The translations under genes were made by a program, and so were the position numbers. From Panax quinquefolius (Eukaryota; Streptophyta; Magnoliopsida; Apiales; Araliaceae), in NCBI GenBank assembly GCA_020205615.1, contig CM035153.1:83031853-83095852 (forward strand): a stretch of 64,000 bases of DNA. The letters are read 5' to 3'. This document shows positions 46,854 to 58,921 of this stretch, in pieces (position 1 is the stretch's first letter; every line of letters starts with the position of its first letter). The notes below the pieces were generated by a model, which saw only the letters and a list, made by a program, of their open reading frames with translations, had not been told where the DNA came from and made no database searches.

Positions 46854-47046
46854 TCTTCTCCATCAAGAAGCAATTAATTGAGGCTCCTATCTTGATACCT
46901 CTAAGGGACAAGGTTCATTTTTCATGTATATATCAGTCAACTTAAGCGCAATGAGCTACATATTGGGGCAAAAAGATGATGGAGGAAAGGAAAGAGATAT
47001 CTATTACCTCAGCAAAAGATTCAGCAGTTGTGAATAAAAATACACT
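46854..47046 (+). pseudogene. Tat-lineage RT end / RNase H start (broken)
   Basis: The Tat polyprotein resumes after element C with FSSIKKQLIEAPILIPL, then VHFSCIYQS, and, frame-shifted, IYYLSKRFSSCE; these are the thumb-to-RNase H blocks (the xAPIL and YYLSK motifs). Stops are frequent. Homology fades near 47,046, where LINE 3' sequence begins. Confidence 0.8.
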
Positions 47047-49038
47047 GACCACAATACAGCAACCTAATATCAAGTAATAGATCTCGATGCACAAATCAAC
47101 CTAGAAAACCAGCAAAAACACCAAAACGCAACAGTCAAATAGCTGCAGCATAGCAAAGCCCCACAAAAATAAAGGCCCAACCAAGAAAAGCAGCATACAA
47201 CTCCCCCCAGTAACTGAGGCAACAAAAATTTCCCAGTCTCGCACTGACTTTTTAGCATCAAACCCCAAAGACCAGCACCCAATAACACCAAAAGCCTAAT
47301 CAATTACTAGCTCAGTTGCACGCCCATCCACTTTTACACTCTAGCATCAGCAACAGAGGCAGCGAAAAAAAAAACCCCAGTCTCACACTGACTTTATAGT
47401 AGCAAACCCCAAAGACCAGCACATAACAGCACCAAAAGCAGCATAAAAAATAAAGGAAAAACTCCCCACTGCAGCCAAACATGCATTTGTTATCATAACC
47501 TAGCAGCCTAACAAAAACCCAACCAATCCTCCATGTTTGACAAAAAACAGACCCAATATAAATATATTCAACACAAATTAAGTCCAGAAGGAGTCAAAAT
47601 AGTAACTGGCTAGACCATGCCTTATCTTTAATAATTCAGCACCTACAAATCTAAACATCCTAACAGGAGTAGAGACCACTTTCATCAATTAACTGTACAG
47701 TAGAATGCAGTTTATATTTTAAAAGATGCATTATGTCTTAAACTATAGTCCTAACATGAGTTGATCTATTTGCAAAGATACGGGAGTTTCGTTCACGCCA
47801 TATATGGTAAACAACTTTAGCAAACCTAAGGTGAAGGATGCCATGGTGAACAGTGAGGGACGGGAAGGAGACCATAAAGTTTGAAATTGAAGACCAATTT
47901 TTAGCCATTCGCTTCCATCCATAATGCCTTAGAACCGAGAAAAGCAATTGAAAAGAATACCGGCATTGGAAAAACAAATGATTAAAAGACTCACTTTAGG
48001 TATTACAAAGAGTGCAAATATGGTTTACAACTAAGCCATAGGTGAGAAGCCTATCCATGGTGCACAAACCATTTTGAAAGGCAAGCCACAGAATAAAAGA
48101 AAGTCTTGGGGTGAGAAATTTGTGCCAAACCACCTTAGACCAAGGCACAGGTGGCCCACTATGCCTAATAGAGCTCCAAATAGAAGAGGCAGATACCTTT
48201 TATGCCTGAGTATCATCCCACAAAATAGTGTCTGAAGTATCAGAGTTGCAAGACATAAAGTTGTCAAAACTCCTCCTAAACTCCATAACAACATAATGAT
48301 TTAAGAACGAAAGCTGCCAAGCGGAGTTATAGATAATGCTACTAACCATAGCATCAGGTCCAAGACCAGAATTTGAAACCAAAAGGGAAGTGGACGAATT
48401 AGCCATAGGCTTACAAGAGAGCCAAGAATCAAACCATAGCTTAGTAAGATTCTCTCTACCAATGGTAAATTTGTTTTGCTGCAAAGAAATATATCTTAAG
48501 TTTAGAATTTTCTACCAAATCCAAGAACAATCATTTAGGACCGCCATACACCAAAATAGCTTCCCCTTAATACAGAAAACTCAGACCTGATTATCCCATA
48601 AAGATGGGATGGAGACATTCACAATTTTCTATAGATGCATAAAAATTAAGGCTTGGTTCCAGTCCTCCAACCGTTTAAAGCCCAAACCCCCTTCAGTTAG
48701 TGGAAGAGAAATTCTTCTCCATGCCACTTTTGTTCCATGTTTCTGAAGAGATGAGCCTTTCCAAAGAAACCGACTAATCGTGCTTTTGATAACCTTCATA
48801 GCAGCAACATACAAGATGAAATGAGTGGACCAGTATAATTGGACAGCAAAGACCACAAATTTGATAAGCTAAAGTCTCCTAGCATAGGACAAGAAATTGT
48901 TGGTCAATGAGACAATTCTATTAGTAACCTTTTCTAAGAGGGTTGCACAATCCGAAAGACTAAGATTTGTGGTAATTAAAGGAACCCCTAAGAAACTTGC
49001 AGGGTAAGTACCCAACTGGAAACCCAAAGTTAAAATTA
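47046..49038 (-). mobile_element. L1-type LINE, 3' portion
   Basis: Minus-strand non-LTR element. The left end (47,046-47,730) looks like a 3' UTR, with a roughly 143-bp direct repeat (CCAGTCTCRCACTGACTT at 47,233 and 47,376) and CAGCA-rich sequence; no poly-T tract is seen at the left edge. ORF2 remnants follow to the right. The element is cut at 49,038 by a C-family LTR. It either inserted into the Tat element or abuts its truncated end. Confidence 0.75.
47738..49030 (-). pseudogene. LINE ORF2: RT C-terminus and zf-RVT domain (broken)
   Basis: In coding order: FLGVPLIT with LSLSDC (about 48,930-49,000), YWSTHFILYVAAMKVIKSTI and SRFLWKG, KVAWRRISLPLTEGGLGFKRL (48,629-48,856), KLWFDSWLSCKP and GLGPDAMVS (48,200-48,484), LTPRLSFILWLAFQ, then the zf-RVT cysteine block NHICTLCN and FNHLFFQC, and YHIWRERNSRIF (47,738-47,977). 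Frameshifts and a stop between pieces make it inactive. The endonuclease and RT fingers lie beyond the truncation. The RT of such LINEs would prime reverse transcription at the target site. Confidence 0.88.
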
Positions 49039-50111
49039 TGATGACCCGAGAATTTAATCAATTTATTAAAATCTTAATTGATTAAATTAAGGTTCAATAA
49101 TAAGACCTAGACTAGAAAATAGGTATGAATTTAAAAAATTTATGAAGGACTTGAATGATTTGATAGACTGTAAGTGATGGTCTGATAGTGAGGTATATAT
49201 TTGGTGTATACTGATATATATGATTATATATGTATAGTTTGTGGTTCAGGGTCAAGGGTTGATCAGATAAATTATATCAGTAGCAAACCCTAACATTTTG
49301 TTTAGAACTTTGACGTTCAGTTAGTAAATCCTAACGATTGATAAGAAACCCTAACGAATGGTTCAGAAACCCTAATTTTAGTTCTAGGAATCCAAAACCC
49401 TAACCGAGAATTTGAAAACCTAATTGTCAATTTAGAAAGTTTAATGTTAATTAAGAAACCTTAATCCTAATTGGCAAGCCTTAATGTAATTAGGAAATCC
49501 TAATTTCTAATTTAGAAAGCTTAATTTTCTATTTAAAACCCTAATTAGAAAATCCTTGAATTAAAATTGCAAAACCTAAGGGTTAAAATCTAAGGGAAAT
49601 ATACCATTAAAATTGTAAGTTAAATGACCAAAGTTACCTTTTTGTATTCTTTAATAATAAAGTGTGTGAATCTTGTCATGATCTTGGTGGTTCACCAACT
49701 TAAGATATCCCATGTGCCTTATATATCACAAATCTCAGCCAACTTGTGCTAACTTGCAACATTAGATTCAATGAATCAATTTAAAGTGATTAAAGAGAGA
49801 GAAAATACAAAGATAAGTCTTATTTGTATCCTTACACATAATCAAGCTCCTCTCTATCTAAAGCCACGAAATCCATAAGCGGATCAATCCCTAGTATGTT
49901 CTTTAGCACCCCAAGAACAGAATCAAAGATCATATTCATGAATTAAAGCTTTAAAGGTATAAACCTTAAGCCTTGCTAGATCCTTGAAATTTTATGCTAA
50001 TGATGTTATTTATTGTTTAGATTTGTGTTAGAGGATATTATTTAGTGATCTATGATTACATCATAGATCCATAACATCTAGATGTAAGAAAATAGAGTTT
50101 TAAAAACTGAC
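49039..50111 (+). mobile_element. fragment of a second, older C-family LTR
   Basis: Starts TGATGACCCGAGAATTTAAT and follows the order of the C LTR (GGTTCAATAATA, ACCTAGA, GATCAGATAA, AGATTCAATGAATCAA, TGATCTATGATTACATCA) with clear divergence. Five exact telo-boxes AAACCCTAA are at 49285, 49346, 49367, 49395 and 49536. It is cut at 50111 by the Sirevirus LTR; the remainder should lie beyond that element, outside the window. Confidence 0.8.
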
Positions 50112-50677
50112 TGTTAGTTCCCCGTAGGCACAATAGATCTAGAAGGGGGGGTTGAATAGATCCTTAGAATTTCAAATACTTTTTCTTTTAAAGTTATGTT
50201 GCTCATTAAGTAGCAAATGACAAACATAAGAATCTTTTCAAGCACATCGGAATAAGTAAAAGATCCCCTTCATTGATATATTCATAATCAGACATACATT
50301 GCTCGTAGAGTTACTTTAGTAGTAAGCAATTAAAACATATATAGCAGTTAATGTACATAATTTAAATGACATAAAGTAAAAGACACAAGGGGTTTTAAGT
50401 GGTTCAGAGACTCAAGCTCCTAATCCACTCTTCTGCTTTCAACTAGCAGGATTTCAACTAAGGAAGGGCGGCACTCTGAATCACTAAGATTCCTTCGAGG
50501 CCAGCAGTCTTGGGACTTCAGTTCACTAAGAACTATTCAAGGCCAGCAGCCTTGGAACTTCTCTAGTTCCCTAGGAACTCTTCAAGCACAGCAGGCTTGG
50601 AACCTCATTTAGTCCCTCTGGACAAGGACCCCTCAGGCCCAGGATTCTTGTTGTTGTAGTCGTTGTTGTTGTTGTTG

Positions 50678-51081
50678 CTAAGCTGCTAAGATATCTTTAA
50701 GCTCTAAACATCTTTTGTACTTAGCAGCTTGGTGTGGTCCTCTTTCCATTCTGCTTCGAGTCAGGACCACATCTTCTTTGGTGCAGCTGATCTTTACTCT
50801 TTTCTTCTCATCTTTATCTGATGTCAGTTGTGCACCATCACCATATGAATTTGCTAAGTCTTTGAGCTTTTGGTAGGCTTCTTCTAGCACTTAGCAATCC
50901 CTGAACCCTTCTTGAATTTTTTGCAGACATGGTTGTGCACTTGTTCAATTTTAGCTTTAGGTTCATGGTGATTCATAGAGTGGCTTTCCTGATCTTCTTT
51001 ATACAATGCCATTTTTCTAAATGCTATCTCTTTGGCCTTCTCGGCTCTCAACTTGGCTACCATCTTCAATGGCATTCTCAT
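50678..51081 (-). CDS. LTR-borne small ORF(s), homologous to 8921-9148
   Basis: Two successive minus-strand frames: 51081-50884 (65 aa, MRMPLKMVAKLRAEKAKE start, HSMNHHEPKAKIEQ) and 50890-50678 (70 aa, ending LELKDILAA). The DNA of the second part also has a counterpart in the solo LTR (9170-9320), though stops interrupt it there. They are lysine-rich with no recognised domain. Conservation of the first part in two diverged LTRs hints at real coding in an ancestor; decay is also clear. Confidence 0.35.
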
Positions 51082-51589
51082 GTTTGTTGAGTGAAGCTCT
51101 AATCCGTTTAAGTCCTTCTTTAAGGCTGCTTCACTTCCACCTTGGTAGTCTCACTGTCACTGAGACTTGCTCTGTTGATCTTTGGTGGAACTCGTAGAGT
51201 CAACTATAGCATTCACCAACTCAATGATTTTGCAACCTGACAATCATCAGCAACTCTTGATCTTTGAGGCTCTGTTGATTTATAATGCTTCCCAATCTTC
51301 CCGTTGGAAAGTAGACATTGAAAGCTATTCCAATTTCCATACAGATATCGAGTTATTTGGTGCAGACTGCAGATGTGACATGACATCTTTTTCTGACTTT
51401 CTGACACTGCAGTCTACTGTTTCACCTACCCCGTCAGATATGTTACTTTGATGTCTCGGGCAGGTTGATGACTTTGTTTCTCTTTCTGATTCCTTGATCA
51501 GAGGTTGTCCTTACATCGATGCTCTCAAGATTTTGTCCGAATGCCATCCTTCAGATTGAACTGTAGCCAATGCTTCAATCCTCAATTAT

Positions 51590-52805
51590 TCGAACTCTAC
51601 GATTCTGATGAATATCTTCTTGGACTTGATCGTAGTGTCTTGTTGACTGTTAGTTCTTGACTTGTGGAGTTAACACTACTATCTTGAAGTGTGTTCATTA
51701 GATCTCCAATGTGGAACACCTCTTCCTTTTCTAGTGCAGTGCTTCAACACTTCTATTTACCTCGGCTGATCTCAGATACTGATGGCTTGACTTCTTGCTT
51801 TGGCCCCTTCTGAATAACAAGACATTTCAGATTTGTGGCGTGTCCAGCTCGCTTTCTCCTTGTGATCTCCCATTCACTTATCATCAATGGACTGACCCAA
51901 TGTTTAATCACTTTAGCCTTGTTATTCAGAGGCTGACTAGTATCTTTGTGTATACTCCATCAGTTTCTTCTTTGTTTGGCAAACACTACGATCCTGGTTA
52001 CTTCCAAGATCGTTTTTGTCTTTCCACTTGACAGCTACTGCATATGCTGACTTTCCTTAGTCAACTACTGAAGTCTTCTTATAATCATTTTGTGGAAGAC
52101 TTCATCTTGAATGGCTTCTTAACTCAATCTAGATGCTGATTAAGTTGATGCTTAGATATTCTATTAGCTTGCATGATATTCATTGAGTGCTCTTTGGCTT
52201 CCTTCAGGTGAGATCTATCTTTGCATTGCCAACCAGAGGCTTCATTCCTTTGGATATTCTGGGAGTGCTCAATTATTGAGAGTCATTTTTCCTCTACGAT
52301 TCTACCTTAACTTTGTGAGCACATCTGTTGAGATCTTAGCTCTGCTCTCTTTGATTCAGCTTCTGCTGTGCAGACACTACGACTCCGAGATCAGATCTTG
52401 ACACTACGATTTATGTCATTGTGTTTGTTGTCTTCATCTGATCTAGCTCGACTACGATCTCTGCCTTTGATGTGATTATTAGACTCTACGACTCTGAGTG
52501 TAGTCTACGATTCTTGACTTAGCTTTGACATTGGTAGACTCTACGACTCCGAGTGTAGTCTACAATTCTTGACTTGGCTTCGACAGATGCTCGGTCGACT
52601 CATAGGCAGGCTGTTTCTACGATTCTGAACATGACTTCCTCAGCAGACTAAGACTTCGAGGAAGTACTCCTCGACACACTACGATCCTTCCTCATTTCTC
52701 CTGGCAGTCAACGAACTCCAAGATCTACTATCTTGTAGACTACGATTCTACCTTGATAGCTCTCGAGTTATCCTTGACTCTCCTGGTTGACTATGATTTC
52801 TGGTG
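51590..52805 (-). promoter_or_regulatory. dispersed CTACGA (TCGTAG) motif array in the Sirevirus LTR
   Basis: About 15 copies, such as CACTACGATC, CTCTACGACT, GTCTACGATTC and GACTACGATC, from 51,598 to 52,790, mostly in one orientation and densest at 52,370-52,760. They mirror the array in the solo LTR at 7230-8395. Confidence 0.5.
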
Positions 52806-53113
52806 CAGTGTTCGATGATCCGACAAGTCTATCTATTACATTATAAGATCAACCTAACATGCTTGATCTTTCTATATTTATAGTCCTTGTACATCATTTC
52901 TTTTTAAGGACTTTACAAAGCTATTTTTCTTATGTAGGATCAACCTAACATATTTGATCAATTCATTCTAAGTCCTTGTACATATGTTTCTATTATCTAT
53001 CAAAGGACTTTACAACTTTTCTTAATACAAACATATTTTCATATTCATTCATATATGTATCATAATCAAATCATATATAAATAGGAATACCATTCACATG
53101 TTTATTCCTGACA

Positions 53114-53130
53114 ATCTCCCCCTATTTAAT
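53114..53130 (-). other. polypurine tract of the Sirevirus element
   Basis: The minus strand reads TTAAATAGGGGGAGATTG immediately before the LTR start TGTCAGG. The preceding TTTGTCATAA context is typical of Sirevirus PPTs. It fixes orientation and identifies 50112-53113 as the 3' LTR. Confidence 0.85.
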
Positions 53131-53418
53131 TATGACAAAAATAATAAGTGCATATGCATGTTATGAATGAATCTTATATATAGTGAGCAGCTGTATTTCT
53201 AAAACAGATAATCATGAATGTCATTTATAATAATATGGAATTTAATACAATGACATTTTACATCCTGGATCCAGAACATACCTAACTAGTTAGAGATGTA
53301 CCTCTTTGATTCCATGTATGTTTCCAGGATATCTGTTGATCAGCTATTCATCTATTTGATCTCCTTGAACCTGCTCCCCCAAAGATCTATGCTTCTCTTC
53401 TTCTTCTTCTGGCTCCCC

Positions 53419-54354
53419 CTAAGCCTTTGCAAACACAGGGTCATCATCTTTTGGCTCCCCCTCAGATGATGACCCAGCTTTTTCTTCTGCTGTCTTCTTC
53501 TCTTGTTTCCTTTTGCACTTCTTGCCCTTTCTTGACTGCCTACTGTGCCTCTTTCTATACCTCTTTTTCTCCCCCTTTTTGTTATTAATCACTTGAGAGA
53601 GTTGTTCCATGTTGAACATAAGTTGCTCCATTAAATAAGAGAAGTTACCAAATTCACTCTTAAGTTCTTGTTGGTTTAACTCAAGATGCATAGAGAAGGA
53701 CTGATTCATGTGGTCAATCTTGTCAAAGAGGACTTTGAGTTTCTGTTCGTTTGCCTCTTGTGCTCGTATAGCTTCAGCTTTCTGATCATGTATGACCTTC
53801 AAATAGATGTGATCTCTCTTTTTGATTTTGAGAGATATATCAGCCATGGCAGCTTGATATCTATTTTGAACTTAATTATCTGTTGTTGCTGTCAGCCTCT
53901 GGGACTCTTCAGTGATTTAAGAAATTTTCGCAATCAGATCATCAAAATTTCTCATCAGCTCTTGCCCCATAAGAGTTTGGTTATCTGGTTGGGCAGTCTC
54001 TTGTTGAACCTCATATTGGACTCTACGATTTTCATCCTTTGACAAATTTTCGAACGTGTTGATAATCTTAAAAATCGTTGAGTACCAATCACTATTTGTT
54101 GATGAAGAAATGTTGGGCAATTGTGCTTGCGCCGATGGAGGCTTCTCATTTGGGACTAGAATGCCATCAGTAGTGGAGTGAACAGACTCTACGATTATTT
54201 CATTGGTCATGATCCTTCTTCCTTCAGAATCGACTCTACGATCATAAGGAATATAATGGTTGCCAGCATGTCTGTAAACCTTGTAGTTGGGCTTGTCTTT
54301 GATCATCATTGTCACATCACTTTTCAACTTTAAGAAGTTTTGAGCAACCAGTTC
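53419..54354 (-). pseudogene. env-like ORF of the Sirevirus element (broken, 5' end cut off)
   Basis: Between pol and the 3' LTR, where Sireviruses may carry an envelope-like ORF. The frame 54354-53920 (YDRRVDSEGRR, then TDGILVPNEK and LMGQELMRNFDDLIAKIS) ends in TAA at about 53,917; a second TAA lies near 53,863; then the same frame is open from 53847 to 53419 (142 aa) with long heptad-like stretches (QEANEQKLKVLFDKIDHMNQS) and a Lys/Arg-rich tail (KKRYRKRHSRQSRKG) ending acidic. So this is one ORF with two in-frame stops. The coiled-coil character fits env-like proteins of this group; no signal peptide or membrane segment is seen here. Upstream is severed by the Tekay insertion at 54355. 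Confidence 0.6.
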
Positions 54355-56306
54355 TGTCACGCCCCAAAAATTCGGACACCCATATCCTGAAATCGGTGCG
54401 TCACGTGCAACTACGAATATCTTACTAAATCATCAACAACGGAAATAATATTTATATAATATAAATATTCGCGTCCTAAGGTACCGTAACCATTACAACG
54501 ACAATTCAGTGATTAACTTAAACATAACTTAATCATTCTTGAATACATCATAACAAGCAATAATAATAATACTTCTAGTCTTAAGGACTAAGTTATTCTG
54601 GCGCCTTGTCCTGTCCTGAAGTACCGCCTTGCTCTGCCTTAACTGTAATGTTTTAGGAAGCAAGAATGAGTAACAAGTTGCCCAGCAAGTTATATAGCCA
54701 GAAGAACAAGCAGTTATAGCATTTGAATTTTCAAGGTATAATCATAATTGGTAGTTCAAGGATATCAAGAAATATCAAGAGTATTCAATAGGTGTCGCTA
54801 TAGACTGAAGGACATCAACAAAATTTCAGGATTTATTCATTTTGAGGTTCAACATGAATGAGTCTTGACGATACTAAGGACTAAGAACTCTTACTAGAAT
54901 TAACAATATTACATCGCAATCCAATATAACGAGTACAACAGTGATCAAACTTAAAAGTACCCTACGTTATGCATAACATTTAATCATACTTGTAATGCAT
55001 GCGTCGGTTTCCGACAATATATAATTTCCCCTCAATGAGGGTTGTTCATCTCGATGAGATTTCACGATAGTTCACACCAAGACGATTGGTTTGGATAGCT
55101 TTTAACCCATAATAATAGTCTAGTCGAATCAAAGGCTTAGACAAATTTTTATAATGCATTTAAGAACGATAAGTCCCATGTTTTCAACAACGTCAAGGTA
55201 TATAAATGATTTTCGAATAAAAACAGATATTTGCTTGAGACAACAATTCGAAGGTATACAGTGTAAGAAGTAAGGAACTTGCCTTGTTCGTCGATTATGT
55301 TTACCTTTGACACCTTGTCATGTATACTGCCTATAATATAATAATATAGCCGTACAAATTAGTGATTTGTTGAAACTAACTCACTTTAGCTATTAATCGC
55401 AAGTCATCCTAGTTTAAGGTATTAGTTTCTCATAAAATTCATAAAAATACTACATCTCTTACTTACTACCCATTTATGCTTGCAAATAAGAAAACTATGC
55501 ACATAACATTATTTATTAATCTGTTGCTCAAATTCGTTATCTGAACTAATTTTATTAATTAGAGTTTTAAATGACATTACACATATAAACGTCCCACTTT
55601 ATGAAAACACTTTTCGTATTGTATTTAAATATTACTCTATTTATCCTCCATGACCATTATGGAGTAACAATTTATTTTATTTTTTATTTACCAAGTCCTA
55701 CGCTTAGTCTTTAAAATTAAAATCTAAGCAGCAAATACCTTACTGAAATGGAAATTGAACATTAAAGCAGTTTTTTTTTCTTCTAACACATAAATTTGTA
55801 GAAATCAATAAAGTGAATAAACTATGCCACCTTGTTACAATTACAAAACCAATGTCTAAATGACAATGTTTAACTTTCAAGAGGAAAAGGGGTAAATATA
55901 TATATATATATTTTTTTGCATAGAAGAATTTAGCAAGTGTAGGAAATTCAGTTTAACTTTTTGGTTAGGTAAGATGTATACACTATACAAAACCAAAAAT
56001 GACCGAGGTCCTCTACACACTGGACTGAAAGAACATAAGCATCTAAATCAAAGAGCAACTCTTCAAGTCATTGTTATAACTAGGAAAAGACCCATGTGTT
56101 TGCTATAAAGTCTTTTAAATTTTCACATTGCCCACATTTTTACTATCCAAGAATACTTAATAGGTAAGACTAAAAGACTTTAATTTCCTTGTACCACTAG
56201 CAGCCGAAAATAGCCTTAAATAAAGCAGCACTTTTATTGCATAAAGAAAAAGAAAAAAAAAATTTAACATGTAGTAACATGCCATGCACACCAGCCAAAC
56301 TAGCCT

Positions 56307-56341
<35 letters not shown>

Positions 56342-57421
56342 CAGCCACAAATGAAAGATCACTTGCATCAACCCTATAACAGAGCACAATAACCCCCTTT
56401 CACCATTACTTCATTACATGCTTGCTTCTTTTTTTTTCTACGTAATTCATTATGCATTCATGCAATATAATTTATTTATTTAGAAAGCATATGGTAAATA
56501 TTAATTTAGCATGTACACACCTAATTTAGCATACTACTTCAAAAGAAGAAAAGTGTGTACTAGAAATTAAATGGAACAAATTTTATTGAACTAATTTATC
56601 TATATACCTTAACTTGAAATATTAAGATTGGTTGCCAATAGCTACAGCTGCTACTCCTTCACTTCAAGCTGCCAAACAAACACCTCTCTATTTGGTTCTT
56701 GTGTTTTTTTTTTAAAGGAACAACTAGAGGAAGGGGTATATATATATATACTAAAAAGAAAAGTATATACATTAATTAAAGTACCCATGGCCATCCCCTA
56801 CATAACTTTATAGCAGCCTAGTACTCTAATATATCCCATCACACATGTCAAAGTACTACCAACAACCAAAAGAAAACAACTTACGCAAGCCTTCCTTTTC
56901 TCTTGGATCCCATGATCCCATAATGATAGTCTCATTTATGTAATACCCCATGATAGAACTCCTTTGGTTGGAATTGGATTATTTATTAACAAGGCTACTA
57001 GTACATGCTGCCAAAAAGTAGTGAAAAGAATTCCCTAAAAATTTGCCACCATGCAAATCGCCAAAATCACATGGGTGGAAATCACATGGCTAAATCATCA
57101 TTTTACATGGTTCATAGAAATGACATAAAATGGGTGGAAGAAATTTTTTTTTTTTTCTTGAAATTTATCGAAAATAACTAAATGGGTAGACAAAAAAAAA
57201 TTTCATGGCTCTAGAAAAAATATCATGGGTAAACAAAATTTCACAAGGCTGCCGAAATTAATGGGTGGAAAAATTTTCCATGGCTAGGTTGTATTATTAA
57301 AAGTTCAATAAATTCAATTAAGTTACTCACCTCATGCCATGCAAGCATTTATAAAATAAATAATCATAGGCTCTATTTATATAAATATTAATATTTAATC
57401 ATAAAATTTGCGGTTATTACA
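54355..57421 (-). mobile_element. 3' LTR of the Tekay element
   Basis: 3,067 bp; minus strand begins TGTAATAACCGC and ends GGGGCGTGACA. Contains (TA)n at 56,308-56,341 and poly-T/A-rich zones. Minus-strand frames in it (for example 56157-56387, across the TA run) are not genes. Confidence 0.93.
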
Positions 57422-57440
57422 TCCTCCCCCCCCCCTTATA
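57422..57440 (-). other. polypurine tract of the Tekay element
   Basis: Minus strand TATAAGGGGGGGGGGGAGGA just before the LTR, preceded by GAGGACGAAATTTT, the usual Ty3 PPT context. Confidence 0.9.
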
Positions 57441-57479
57441 AAAATTTCGTCCTCAAAATTGATACAAGGTTACACAAAA

Positions 57480-58022
57480 AGATGGGGATAGTCTCTCCTC
57501 ATCCTATCTTCTAATTCCCATGTGGCTTCCTCGACATCGTGGTTTCGTCAAACAACCTTTACAGAAGATATAACTTTGTTTCTTAGCGTTTGCTCTTTCT
57601 TATCCATTATCTGAACAAGAATTTCTTCATATGCCAGATTCTTCTCTACTTGAATGGGCTCATAGGAAATCACGTGTCTATAGTCAGACTTATGCAGGGC
57701 GTAAATGCGAAAATGTGAAACACGTTGTGGATGTGTTCGATTAATTGTGTAAGCAACCTTGTATGCCACTTCGCCCACTCGCTTCAATATCTCGAATGGT
57801 CTTATGAACCGCGGACTCAATTTTCCTTTCTTTCTGAATCTGATCTTTCCCTTCCAAGGTTATACCTTCAAAAACACAAAACTACCGACTTCAAAGTCTC
57901 GATTACGGCGATGCAAGTCGGCGATACTTCTTTTTAGCGATCTTGAAAGCTACCAATCACCCTTATTATTGTTATTCTGCGTGTTGGCCATTTCTTTGAA
58001 CTAATTACGGTCCCAAAAGTCG
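57480..58022 (-). pseudogene. integrase C-terminus (GPY/F) and chromodomain-like tail of the Tekay element
   Basis: Blocks in order: ADLHRRNRDFEVGSFVFLKV (about 57,870-57,930), then the open frame 57820-57548 with MSPRFIRPFEILKRVGEVAY (GPY/F module), a HKSDYRHVISYEP stretch and LAYEEILVQIMDKKEQTLRNK. Past a stop that replaces the conserved tryptophan come RNHDVEEATWELED and the end YPHLF. The E-E-A-T-W-E block is the type II chromodomain signature of Tekay-lineage integrases, thought to steer insertion to marked chromatin. Frameshifts near 57,830-58,020 separate it from the core. Confidence 0.85.
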
Positions 58023-58921
58023 TCATTCTCCGACTTCATCCCAACATAATGGTATTCTGCACTTTCTCCCGTAAAGAGCTTCATATGGCGGCATACCGAT
58101 ACTCGCATAATAGCTATTATTGTAAGCGAACTCTACTAATGGTAAATGGTTATCCCAATTTCCCTTGGAATCCATCACGCAAGCTCTAAGCATGTCCTCC
58201 AACGTTTTTATGGTCCGTTCACTCTGCCCGTCTGTTTGAGGGTGATAAGTAGTACTTAATCTCAATTGAGTTCCCATTCATTCCTGCAAACTTTTCCAGA
58301 ATTTTGACGTGAAACGCGGATCTCGATGGAGACAATCAACACCGGCACTCCATGTCGCGATACGATTTCCTTTACATACAAATTTTCTAACTAGTTCAAA
58401 TTGAATCAAATCTTGATGGGTAGAAAATGAGCTGTCTTTGTTAGTCGGTCCACAATAACCCAAATGGCATCATAACCCTTCTGTGTAACCGGAAGCCCAA
58501 CCACGAAGTCCATCGTAATGTGCTCCCATTTCCATTCTGGTATTTCTAGCGGTTGAAGTAGTCCACTTGGCCTCTGGTGTTCCGCTTTGACTATTTGACA
58601 AGTAAGACATCTGCTAACACACTCTGCAACTTCTCTTTTCAAATTAGGCCACCAAAAATGGTGTCGAAGATCCCGGTATATTTTTGTGCCTCCTGGATGT
58701 ACAGAATACGTCGTATTGTGTGCTTCGTGTAGGATTTCCTCTCTCAGTTCGATTATAACTGGCACCCATACTCGACCCTCAAACCTCAATATACCGTCCT
58801 TATCTACTTTGAACCTTTCTTCCTTATCTTCTACTATTCTCTTCTTTATCTTCTCACATTCTTCATCTTTCTCTTGTGCTTCCTTTATTCTATCTAATAA
58901 CGTCGGGTGAGCTCTCATCAT
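58023..58921 (-). pseudogene. Tekay integrase: HHCC and catalytic core (broken)
   Basis: 58921-58406 (171 aa) is open: zinc-binding HEAHNTTYSVHPGG ... CVSRCLTCQIVK, then HITMDFVVGLP with the first catalytic aspartate, and WVIVDRLTKTAHFLPI. A frameshift near 58,415 follows. The next frame holds HRDPRFTSKFWKSLQE (second aspartate), a stop at about 58,278, then the frame 58277-58023 with [20 protein letters not shown] (catalytic glutamate) and [12 protein letters not shown]. All three D, D, E residues are thus present but on three separate frames. This enzyme would insert the cDNA. Confidence 0.9.

Larger units (their letters stand above)
50112..53113 (-). mobile_element. 3' LTR of a Sirevirus-type copia element (minus strand)
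   Basis: 3,002 bp. On the minus strand it begins TGTCAGGAATAAACATG and ends CTACGGGGAACTAACA. It corresponds to the solo LTR at 6921-9872 in reverse orientation. A PPT of the Sirevirus kind (AAATAGGGGGAGAT, minus strand) adjoins it at 53114. The motif array (CTACGA on the plus strand, about 51,590-52,800) and the small ORF(s) (50,678-51,081) are both present. Left flank CTGAC (50107-50111) should be half of the target duplication. Confidence 0.88.

Noticed and set aside
49285..49560. Telomere-like repeats (AAACCCTAA)
   Set aside because: Copies are dispersed with unrelated spacers rather than in tandem. They are treated as telo-boxes in an LTR, not as an interstitial telomere.
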